From: Porphyromonadaceae bacterium UBA7048 | GTDB taxonomy: Bacteria > Bacteroidota > Bacteroidia > Bacteroidales > Muribaculaceae | Length of the DNA: 5,169 nt | Assembly: GCA_002493945.1 (NCBI GenBank) | Contig: DLAL01000016.1 | Location: 1 to 5,169, forward strand | Direction: 5' to 3' | In this document: positions 1 to 5,169 of the stretch, one piece after another | Position numbering within the stretch: position 1 is the stretch's first letter | Layout of the letters: each line of letters starts with the position of its first letter | Notes under the pieces: generated by a model | Databases searched by the model: none | Told to the model about the DNA's origin: nothing | The model's input: only the letters and a program-made list of their open reading frames with translations | Program-made: the position numbers and the translations under genes

Positions 1-168
1 AGCACTGCCGTCGGACAAGTCGGAGAGCCCTCCGCGCCGGCTGAGCAGCCCAAGCAGCAGGCCCCCAAACAGCCGGCCAAGCCCGCGGCACCCGTCACCA
101 AGCCGCAGCCCGTGCCGATGCTGCCCGGCTCCGAAGGCGATGACGACCCTCTTCTCGATGATTTCTGA
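1..168 (+). CDS. C-terminal end of an unidentified protein (5' end outside window)
   Basis: An open frame runs from the first base to a TGA at 166-168 and gives 55 residues. It is low in complexity: 12 prolines and 6 glutamines, with many alanines and lysines, in PKQ/PAKPA/KPQP-type runs up to about residue 40. A short acidic tip follows, ending DDDPLLDDF. This looks like a disordered tail or linker and not a folded domain, so the family cannot be named from it. Codon use matches the downstream genes, and the stop lies only 23 bases before rsmA, so the two are probably co-transcribed. An acidic tip ending in Phe after a flexible Pro/Gln linker recalls the protein-docking tail of single-stranded DNA-binding proteins, but the usual final Pro-Phe is missing. 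A cytoplasmic tail of a membrane protein is equally possible. The coding call is fairly safe and the function is unknown. Confidence 0.7.
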   Translation, partial: STAVGQVGEPSAPAEQPKQQAPKQPAKPAAPVTKPQPVPMLPGSEGDDDPLLDDF

Positions 169-191
169 ACGCAAAAACAATTGAAAGAACT

Positions 192-986
192 ATGCCGGGA
201 GTAAAACCGAAAAAAGCACTGGGTCAGCACTTCCTTACCGACCTGAACGTAGCCGACCGCATCGCATCGACGCTCGACGACTATCCCACACTCCCCGTCC
301 TCGAGGTCGGGCCCGGCATGGGTGTGCTCACGCAGTTCCTGCTTGAGAAGCATCCTGCCGATATGGTCACCGTAGCCGAGATTGACAGCGAGAGCGTCGA
401 ATGGCTCCATACACATCTGCCGCAGCCTCAGCCGCGCATCGTCGAGGGCGACTTCCTGCGTATGGACCTCGCCGAGCTCTATCCCGAGGGCGACTTCTGT
501 GTCATCGGCAACTATCCGTACAACATATCGTCCCAGATATTCTTCCGCGTCCTCGACTACAAGGACCGCGTGCGGTGCTGCTCGGGCATGCTCCAGCGCG
601 AAGTCGCCGAGCGTCTCGCCGCCAAGCCCGGTACCAAGGCGCGCGGCATCCTGAGCGTGCTGCTTCAGGCGTGGTATACGGTCGACTACCTCTTCACCGT
701 GTCGGAGAACGTCTTCAATCCGCCGCCCAAGGTCAAGAGCGGCGTGGTGAAGCTCGTCCGCAATGACGTCACCTCTCTCGGATGCGACGAGGCCCTCTTC
801 AAGACCGTCGTCAAGACCACCTTCGGACAGCGCCGCAAGACCATCCGCAACTCCGTCAGGTCGCTGCTTCCGCCCGGCGCGGTGCTTCCGCCCGAGTCGC
901 CTCTGGGCAACCTGCGTCCCGAGCAGCTCTCGGTGGAGCAGTTCGTCGGGCTCACGCAGCTCGTGGCTTCTCTCAGAGGGGTCTGA
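192..986 (+). CDS. rsmA: 16S rRNA (adenine(1518)-N6/adenine(1519)-N6)-dimethyltransferase RsmA (KsgA)
   Basis: Cytoplasmic SAM-dependent enzyme that dimethylates the two adjacent adenines in the helix 45 loop near the 3' end of 16S rRNA, a late checkpoint in 30S subunit maturation. The 264 residues match the usual family length. The N-terminal KKALGQHFL signature (residues 7-15) is present. SAM-binding motif I is LEVGPGMGVLT (37-47), with the acidic ribose contact at E63 in VAEID and D87 in EGDFL. The catalytic motif IV is NYPY (107-110), where many family members have NLPY. FNPPPKVKSGVV (175-186) and FGQRRKTIRNS (211-221) are the conserved later blocks, and LRPEQLS (241-247) belongs to the C-terminal helical domain. 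The ATG at 192 is supported because the conserved N-terminal signature begins just after it. No key residue appears to be missing. It follows the upstream gene by 23 bases and precedes mgtE. Confidence 0.97.
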   Translation: MPGVKPKKALGQHFLTDLNVADRIASTLDDYPTLPVLEVGPGMGVLTQFLLEKHPADMVTVAEIDSESVEWLHTHLPQPQPRIVEGDFLRMDLAELYPEGDFCVIGNYPYNISSQIFFRVLDYKDRVRCCSGMLQREVAERLAAKPGTKARGILSVLLQAWYTVDYLFTVSENVFNPPPKVKSGVVKLVRNDVTSLGCDEALFKTVVKTTFGQRRKTIRNSVRSLLPPGAVLPPESPLGNLRPEQLSVEQFVGLTQLVASLRGV

Positions 987-1040
987 CTCCGGACCGGCGT
1001 CCGGCGCCCCCTTTCGCCGAAATTTCCGCCCTGCGGAGTC
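985..1040 (+). terminator. Inverted repeats after rsmA, possible terminator or attenuating structure
   Basis: The first half of the rsmA-mgtE spacer is rich in inverted repeats. GACTCCG (985-991) can pair with CGGAGTC (1034-1040), enclosing CGGCG/CGCCG (1002-1006 with 1015-1019). Alternative small hairpins are CCGGAC-CGGC-GTCCGG (989-1004) and TCCGC-CCT-GCGGA (1025-1037). A run of seven T follows at 1052-1058, about 11 bases beyond the outer stem. That is too far for a textbook intrinsic terminator, so termination is only a possibility. Some of this pairing could be chance in GC-rich DNA. Confidence 0.3.
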
Positions 1041-1061
1041 CGGTGTCTCGATTTTTTTATC

Positions 1062-1069
1062 TACTTTTG
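1062..1069 (+). promoter_or_regulatory. Probable Bacteroidetes -7 promoter element for mgtE
   Basis: TACTTTTG matches the Bacteroidetes sigma-ABfr -7 consensus TAnnTTTG exactly. It lies 23 bases before the mgtE ATG in an AT-rich patch (1051-1080) that contrasts with the GC-rich surroundings. Transcription would start around 1075 and leave a leader of only about 15-20 bases, too short for a riboswitch. No clear TTG -33 element is seen about 20 bases upstream, which lowers confidence. If real, mgtE and possibly gmd-fcl can be transcribed independently of rsmA. Confidence 0.45.
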
Positions 1070-1092
1070 TAAGTTAAAAATTCCCGACCGAT

Positions 1093-2463
1093 ATGAAGGA
1101 GTATACTGAAGAATATCTCAAGGAGATTCGCGACATCATCGGACGCCACGACAGTGCGGAGGCCCGCGCCGAGCTGGCATCCCTGCACCCTGCCGACATA
1201 GCCGAGCTCTTCCAGAACCTCGACCAGGACGAGCGCGAGTATCTCTACGGACTCCTCGACGAGGAGAAGGCCGCCGACGTCCTCATGGAACTCGACGAGG
1301 ACGAGCGTCTCAAGCTCATCAACGACATGCCGGCCGAGGAGATTGCCAAGCAGATTGACTACCTCGACACCGACGATGCCGTCGACCTCATACAGCAGCT
1401 CGACGCCGACGAGCGCGACGAGATTCTCTCACATATCGACGACGTGGAGCAGGCCGGCGACATCATCGACCTCCTCAAGTACGACGAGGACACCGCCGGC
1501 GGCCTCATGGGCACCGAGATGATCGTGGTCAACGAGAACTGGTCCATGCCCGAGTGCATCAGGCAGATGCGTCTGCAGGCCGAGGATATGGACGAGATAT
1601 ACTACGTCTACGTGGTCGACAACGAGAACAAGCTCCGCGGAACGCTTCCGCTCAAGATGATGCTCACCCATCCCTCCGTGTCGAAAATCAAGCACGTCAT
1701 GGAGGCCGACCCAGTGAGCGTCAAGGCAGAGACACCTATCGACGAAGTGGCCCTCGACTTCGAGAAGTACGACCTCGTGGCCATGCCTGTGGTCGACTCC
1801 ATCGGGCGTCTGCTGGGACGCATCACCGTCGACGACGTCATGGACCAGGTCCGCGAGTCAAGCGAACGCGATTACCAGCTCGCATCAGGTATCTCCTCCG
1901 ACGTCGATGCCGACGACTCCGTCATAGCGCAGACCCGCGCACGCATCCCCTGGCTCCTCATAGGCATCGTCTCCGGACTCCTGGCCGCCGTGGTTCTGGG
2001 CACATTCGAGGCCCAGCTTCAGGCCGTCACGGCGCTGGCCCTCTTCATCCCCATCATCGGCGGCACCGGCGGCAACGTCGGCGTGCAGGCTTCGGCCATC
2101 GTCGTGCAGGGTCTGGCCAACGGCTCGCTCGACATCAGGAACTTCGCCACTCAGCTCGGCAAGGAGATTCTCATCGGCCTCCTGAACGCCACGGTCATCA
2201 CGCTTGTGGTGCTGGTCTACAATCTTCTGGTCATGCCGACGGAGCTCGCCGTAACCATTTCGGTGGCTGTGTCGTTATTCATAGTGGTGATGTTCGCGTC
2301 CATACTGGGCACTGTCGTGCCGCTCACGCTCGAGAAGCTGCACATCAACCCGGCCCTCGCCACAGGTCCTTTCATCCAGATATCGAATGACCTCGTCGGC
2401 ATCATAATATACGTGAACATATCCACGTTCTTCCTCCGTGCCATGACCGACATCCCGATCTGA
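1093..2463 (+). CDS. mgtE: Magnesium transporter MgtE
   Basis: Inner-membrane Mg2+-gated channel/transporter of the MgtE (SLC41-related) family that imports Mg2+ and closes when cytosolic Mg2+ is high. The 456 residues match full-length family members. The acidic N-domain (about 20-125) carries helical repeats with recurring LDxDER motifs (43-48, 67-72, 103-108). The family block DEDTAGGLM (131-139) leads into two CBS domains (about 140-202 and 203-258), the second containing VMEADPVSV and PVVDSIGRLLGRIT. A connecting helix then leads to the membrane domain, with hydrophobic segments at about 285-303, 311-325, 357-380, 385-411 and 424-448. GGTGGNVGVQ (323-332) and NPALATGPF (419-427) are the signature membrane motifs. 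D433 sits where the Mg2+-binding pore aspartate is expected. The ATG at 1093 follows a short AT-rich leader. gmd begins 38 bases downstream. Confidence 0.97.
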   Translation: MKEYTEEYLKEIRDIIGRHDSAEARAELASLHPADIAELFQNLDQDEREYLYGLLDEEKAADVLMELDEDERLKLINDMPAEEIAKQIDYLDTDDAVDLIQQLDADERDEILSHIDDVEQAGDIIDLLKYDEDTAGGLMGTEMIVVNENWSMPECIRQMRLQAEDMDEIYYVYVVDNENKLRGTLPLKMMLTHPSVSKIKHVMEADPVSVKAETPIDEVALDFEKYDLVAMPVVDSIGRLLGRITVDDVMDQVRESSERDYQLASGISSDVDADDSVIAQTRARIPWLLIGIVSGLLAAVVLGTFEAQLQAVTALALFIPIIGGTGGNVGVQASAIVVQGLANGSLDIRNFATQLGKEILIGLLNATVITLVVLVYNLLVMPTELAVTISVAVSLFIVVMFASILGTVVPLTLEKLHINPALATGPFIQISNDLVGIIIYVNISTFFLRAMTDIPI

Positions 2464-2501
2464 CACTCCCTCACGTCTCCTCAACCAAAATTCTACAATA
2501 A

Positions 2502-3569
2502 ATGACTCGTAAAGCACTTATAACAGGCATCACCGGACAGGACGGCAGTTTTCTCGCCGAATTCCTCCTTGCCAAAGGATATGAAGTACACGGCATCATA
2601 CGCCGCAGCTCCAGCTTCAACACCGAACGTATAGAGCACCTTTACCTCGACGAGTGGGTGCGCGACATGCACGACCGCCGCAAGGTCGATCTCCATTACG
2701 GCGACCTCACCGACTCGTCGTCGCTCGTCCGCATCATAGGCGAGGTGCAGCCCGACGAGATATACAATCTCGCCGCTCAGAGCCACGTCAAGGTATCCTT
2801 CGACGTGCCCGAGTACACTGCCGACACCAACGCTCTGGGCACTCTGCGTCTCCTCGAGGCAGTGCGCATACTCCGCATGGAGAAGAAGGTCCGCATCTAC
2901 CAGGCTTCCACCTCCGAGCTCTTCGGGCTGGTCCAGGAGATGCCCCAGCGCGAGACCACGCCCTTCTATCCCCGTTCGCCCTATGCCGTGTCGAAGCTCT
3001 ATGCCTTCTGGATCATGAAGAACTACCGCGAGAGCTACGGCATGTTCACCGCCAACGGCATCCTCTTCAACCATGAGTCCGAGCGACGCGGCGAGAACTT
3101 CGTCACGCGCAAGATTTCGCTCGCCGCCGCGCGCATAGCCGCCGGTCTGCAGAACAAGCTCTATCTCGGCAACCTCGACGCGCGCCGCGACTGGGGCTAT
3201 GCGCCCGACTACATCGAGTGCATGTGGCTCATCCTCCAGCAGGACAAGCCCGATGACTATGTCATCGCCACGGGAGAGTTCCACAGCGTCCGCGAGTTCG
3301 CCACGCTGGCATTCGCACGTGTCGGCATCCGCCTGCGCTGGGAAGGCGAGGGACTCGACGAGAAAGGCATCGACGAGGCCTCGGGCCGCGTGCTCATCGA
3401 GGTCGACCCGCGCTTCTTCCGTCCGGCCGACGTAGAGAAGCTCCTCGGCGACCCCTCCAAGGCTCGCCGCGAGCTGGGATGGAATCCGCGCAAGACCACA
3501 TTCGAGCAACTCGTCAACATCATGGTCGACTCCGACGTGGCAGCCCTGAAAGCAGGGGAGTGCAAGTGA
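2502..3569 (+). CDS. gmd: GDP-mannose 4,6-dehydratase
   Basis: Cytoplasmic short-chain dehydrogenase/reductase-type enzyme that converts GDP-D-mannose to GDP-4-keto-6-deoxy-D-mannose, the first step of GDP-L-fucose synthesis (also used for GDP-rhamnose-type sugars). The 355 residues are the usual length. The NADP-binding Rossmann motif is GITGQDGS (9-16), followed by GIIRRSSSFNTERI (31-44), the arginine/serine block that marks Gmd as NADP-dependent. The substrate-side acids are in YGDLTDSSSL (66-75). Catalytic residues are T137 and E139 in STSELFG and the Y161-x3-K165 pair in YAVSK. FNHESERRGENFVTRKI (189-205) and RDWGYAPDYIE (229-239) are typical Gmd blocks. The ATG at 2502 lies directly before the conserved start MTRKALITG. 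Only 38 bases separate it from mgtE and no promoter motif is obvious there. fcl starts 8 bases after the stop, so the two form one transcription unit and act in sequence. Confidence 0.97.
   Translation: MTRKALITGITGQDGSFLAEFLLAKGYEVHGIIRRSSSFNTERIEHLYLDEWVRDMHDRRKVDLHYGDLTDSSSLVRIIGEVQPDEIYNLAAQSHVKVSFDVPEYTADTNALGTLRLLEAVRILRMEKKVRIYQASTSELFGLVQEMPQRETTPFYPRSPYAVSKLYAFWIMKNYRESYGMFTANGILFNHESERRGENFVTRKISLAAARIAAGLQNKLYLGNLDARRDWGYAPDYIECMWLILQQDKPDDYVIATGEFHSVREFATLAFARVGIRLRWEGEGLDEKGIDEASGRVLIEVDPRFFRPADVEKLLGDPSKARRELGWNPRKTTFEQLVNIMVDSDVAALKAGECK
3554..3560 (+). promoter_or_regulatory. Shine-Dalgarno-like AGGGGAG at the end of gmd
   Basis: A purine-rich AGGGGAG sits inside the last codons of gmd. 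It is 5 bases before a GTG at 3566, whose last two bases overlap the gmd stop, and 17 bases before the in-frame ATG at 3578. Spacing favours the GTG, but homology favours the ATG. Bacteroidetes rely little on this motif, so it may be coincidental or may aid translational coupling of gmd and fcl. Confidence 0.3.
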
Positions 3570-3577
3570 CACAGCTT

Positions 3578-4651
3578 ATGGAAAAAGACGCAAAGATATA
3601 TGTGGCCGGACACCGCGGACTCGTGGGTTCGGCCATCATGGCCAATCTCAGGCGACGCGGCTTCACACGCGTCATAGGCCGCACGCATGCCGAGCTCGAC
3701 CTTCTCGATTCCGTGGCCGTGCGTGAGTTCTTCGACGCCGAGCGGCCTGACGCGGTCGTTCTCGCCGCCGCACACGTGGGCGGCATCATGGCCAACTCGC
3801 GCTACCGCGCCGACTTCATCTATGAGAACCTGCAGATACAGCAGAACGTCATCGGCGAGGCATGGCGCCACGGCGTGAAGAAGCTCCTCTTCCTCGGGTC
3901 GTCGTGCATCTATCCGCGCGAGGCTCCCCAGCCCATGACCGAGGACGCGCTTCTGACGTCGGAGCTCGAGTATACCAACGAGCCCTATGCCCTGGCCAAG
4001 ATTGCCGGACTACGCATGTGCGAGTCTTTCAACCTCCAGTACGGCACTGACTACGTGGCCGTGATGCCCACCAATCTCTACGGGCCCAACGACAACTTCC
4101 ATCTCGAGAACAGCCACGTCCTTCCGGCCATGATACGCAAGGTTCATTTGGCCAAACTTCTCGGACAGGGCGACTACGCCGCCGTCCGCGCCGACCTGGC
4201 CGCACGGCCCGTGAGCACCATCGCCGCCGACGCCTCCGATGCCGAAATAGCCTCCGGTCTGGAAGCTTTCGGCATATATCCCGGACGGGTGCGCCTGTGG
4301 GGCACCGGCGCGCCGCTGCGCGAGTTCCTGTGGAGCGAGGACATGGCCGATGCCTGCGTGCACATCCTCCTGAACGTCAGCTTCGCCGACGTGGCCGCAC
4401 AGTGCCGCGGCGACATCCGCAACACCCACATCAACATAGGCACGGGCAAAGAGCTCACCATCCGTGAGCTCTCGCAGCTTGTGGCCGATGCCGTCGGCTT
4501 CGACGGCACCATCGAGTGGGACTCTTCCAAGCCTGACGGCACCATGCGCAAGCTCTGCGACGTCAGCCGTCTCCATGCTCTGGGATGGAAGCACACGGTA
4601 GAGCTTCCCGACGGTGTCCGCCGCCTCTACTCATGGTATCTGGGAGAATAA
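3578..4651 (+). CDS. fcl: GDP-L-fucose synthase (GDP-4-keto-6-deoxymannose 3,5-epimerase/4-reductase)
   Basis: Bifunctional cytoplasmic NADPH-dependent enzyme (also called WcaG) that epimerises C3 and C5 of the Gmd product and reduces C4 to give GDP-L-fucose. From the ATG at 3578 it has 357 residues. The Rossmann motif is GHRGLVG (11-17). GSSCIYP (107-113) carries the catalytic serine and C110, YALAK (137-141) gives the Y-x3-K pair, and H180 in NSHVLPA is the partner acid/base. These align one residue later than C109, Y136, K140 and H179 of the E. coli enzyme. NLYGPNDNF (166-174) and REFLWSEDMADA (248-259) are family blocks. It is about 35 residues longer than the 321-residue E. coli protein, owing to an insertion near residues 193-238 that, from memory, also occurs in Bacteroides homologues. 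The frame stays open upstream to 3479 within gmd, but homologues begin MEKxAKIYVAGHRG, so 3578 was chosen over ATG 3479 or GTG 3566. Confidence 0.95.
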   Translation: MEKDAKIYVAGHRGLVGSAIMANLRRRGFTRVIGRTHAELDLLDSVAVREFFDAERPDAVVLAAAHVGGIMANSRYRADFIYENLQIQQNVIGEAWRHGVKKLLFLGSSCIYPREAPQPMTEDALLTSELEYTNEPYALAKIAGLRMCESFNLQYGTDYVAVMPTNLYGPNDNFHLENSHVLPAMIRKVHLAKLLGQGDYAAVRADLAARPVSTIAADASDAEIASGLEAFGIYPGRVRLWGTGAPLREFLWSEDMADACVHILLNVSFADVAAQCRGDIRNTHINIGTGKELTIRELSQLVADAVGFDGTIEWDSSKPDGTMRKLCDVSRLHALGWKHTVELPDGVRRLYSWYLGE

Positions 4652-4656
4652 AGCAT

Positions 4657-4724
4657 CCCCCGGGAGCCGTCTTTCAATGGTCTTCTTCATTTACAACCGC
4701 ATCAGCGAAAGAGGCTCCCGGGGG
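4657..4724. terminator. Long hairpin between convergent genes, probable bidirectional terminator
   Basis: CCCCCGGGAGCC (4657-4668) is the exact reverse complement of GGCTCCCGGGGG (4713-4724), a perfect 12-pair stem. After one bulged G (4669) the pairing continues for six more pairs, TCTTTC (4670-4675) with GAAAGA (4707-4712). The remaining loop of 31 bases can fold weakly through GGT (4679-4681) and ACC (4696-4698). The hairpin starts 5 bases after the fcl stop and ends 21 bases from the stop of the leftward gene, so it could end transcription from both sides. Neither flank has a good T run: TGTGTATG follows on the right, and the left flank read on the minus strand begins ATGCTTTATT. It may therefore be an RNA-end-protecting structure or a dispersed palindromic repeat instead. 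Confidence 0.55.
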
Positions 4725-4745
4725 TGTGTATGTCAATCAGATGGT

Positions 4746-5169
4746 TCAGAACAGGACTTTCCGCCCCTTGACGATGTAGATGCGGCCCGTCTGCGGAGTG
4801 TCGACGCGCCGGCCCGTCAGGTCGTAGACCGCGGCGTCGGAGTCTGCCGCGCTGCCGGCAGTCACGCCGATGATGCCCGATACGGGGATGTCGGGGTCCT
4901 CGATGATGTTGCGGAACGTGTACCAGCCGTCGGCCTCACGGTAGGCCTCACCGCATCCCACGGGCACGTGCAGGGGCACGTCGCTGAGGGCGTGGGTGTC
5001 GGAGTTAGATACTGGGCCGAAGGGCGACTTCGCCGACCCGCGCGGCCCGCATACGGGAGGCACGGCCGACATACAGTAGATGGCCGAGGGACGTCCGTCG
5101 GCGGCGAAGCAGTCGTCGCCGAGTTCTTTGACCGAGGAGGGTATCACCAGCGTTTCGGCGAACTTTGTC
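4746..5169 (-). CDS. C-terminal part of a BspA-like leucine-rich-repeat surface protein (5' end outside window)
   Basis: The frame is open from the right edge to a TGA at 4746-4748 and gives the last 140 residues. A GTG at 5147 lies inside a repeat and is not a credible start. Residues 3-22 fit the BspA/LRR_5 repeat pattern, with LVIPSSVKELGDDCF (7-21) at its core. IYCMSAVPPVC (30-40) and VPLHVPVGCGEAY (64-76), followed by DGWYTFRNIIE (80-90), form the usual cap after the last repeat. A short Ala/Ser/Asp linker follows, then VYDLTGRRVDTP (114-125) and RIYIVKGRKVLF (129-140), a common C-terminal module of secreted or surface Bacteroidetes proteins. These proteins are generally exported and implicated in adhesion or host contact; the ligand cannot be told here. 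The signal peptide would be outside the window. The gene converges on fcl and is separated from it by the hairpin. Confidence 0.8.
   Translation of the reverse strand, partial: TKFAETLVIPSSVKELGDDCFAADGRPSAIYCMSAVPPVCGPRGSAKSPFGPVSNSDTHALSDVPLHVPVGCGEAYREADGWYTFRNIIEDPDIPVSGIIGVTAGSAADSDAAVYDLTGRRVDTPQTGRIYIVKGRKVLF

Noticed and set aside
1070..1092. Mg2+-sensing leader or riboswitch in front of mgtE
   Set aside because: The region between the predicted transcription start and the ATG is under 20 bases, and the spacer lacks the size and conserved blocks of an M-box.
1219..1416. Recurring LDxDER segments in the MgtE N-terminus as a possible DNA repeat
   Set aside because: The similarity reflects the repeated helical architecture of the MgtE N-domain. 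The underlying DNA copies are spaced irregularly and are not tandem duplicates.
1554..2390. A 278-codon plus-strand frame inside mgtE
   Set aside because: Its product is dominated by Arg, His and Gly, typical of an out-of-frame reading of GC-rich DNA, and it lies wholly within the clear MgtE coding sequence.
2493..3572. A 359-codon open frame on the minus strand covering the whole of gmd
   Set aside because: It is in exact codon register with gmd, so it stays open simply because gmd avoids TTA, CTA and TCA codons, as expected from its C/G-ending codon bias. The translation resembles no family I recognise and the sense strand is a complete, motif-rich Gmd.
3479..3577. Upstream extension of fcl to an ATG at 3479
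   Set aside because: It would overlap about 90 bases of gmd, adds an Arg/His-rich segment absent from homologues, and the Rossmann motif sits at the normal distance from the ATG at 3578.
4010..4594. Antisense open frame of 194 codons within fcl
   Set aside because: It mirrors fcl codon bias with no independent motif, and fcl is intact with all catalytic residues.
5145..5147. GTG as the start of a small 133-residue protein
   Set aside because: The frame continues open to the window edge and the residues before it (F-A-E-T-L) complete the LRR repeat, so the GTG is an internal valine codon.

Overview
The window looks like a piece of a GC-rich Bacteroidales chromosome, most likely from a gut Muribaculaceae-type lineage. 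That placement is inferred from three things. The MgtE, Gmd and GDP-L-fucose synthase sequences have a Bacteroides-like character. The last gene is a BspA-type leucine-rich-repeat surface protein with the usual Bacteroidetes C-terminal module. A TAnnTTTG-type promoter -7 element sits upstream of mgtE. Codon usage is strongly biased to C or G at third positions throughout, which leaves long open antisense frames that are not genes.

Layout: the first 168 bases hold the 3' end of an unidentified gene whose product ends in a Pro/Ala/Gln-rich tail with an acidic tip. After 23 bases comes rsmA (16S rRNA dimethyladenosine transferase). A 106-base spacer follows, with inverted repeats and a probable promoter, then mgtE (Mg2+ channel/transporter). 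After another 38 bases come gmd (GDP-mannose 4,6-dehydratase) and fcl (GDP-L-fucose synthase), which are nearly contiguous. All of these read rightwards. A long imperfect hairpin lies in the 94-base gap between fcl and the leftward gene at the right edge. That gene encodes the C-terminal 140 residues of a BspA-like protein and is cut by the window end.

Functionally, gmd and fcl together form the complete de novo route from GDP-D-mannose to GDP-L-fucose, the donor for fucosylation of capsule and glycoproteins. No glycosyltransferase or capsule gene is visible next to them. RsmA and MgtE are housekeeping genes (ribosome maturation and Mg2+ supply). This is essentially a conserved core-genome stretch. 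I see no mobile element, CRISPR array, tRNA, rRNA or defence system, and nothing that amounts to a new biological system. The most notable non-coding structure is the fcl-terminal hairpin.
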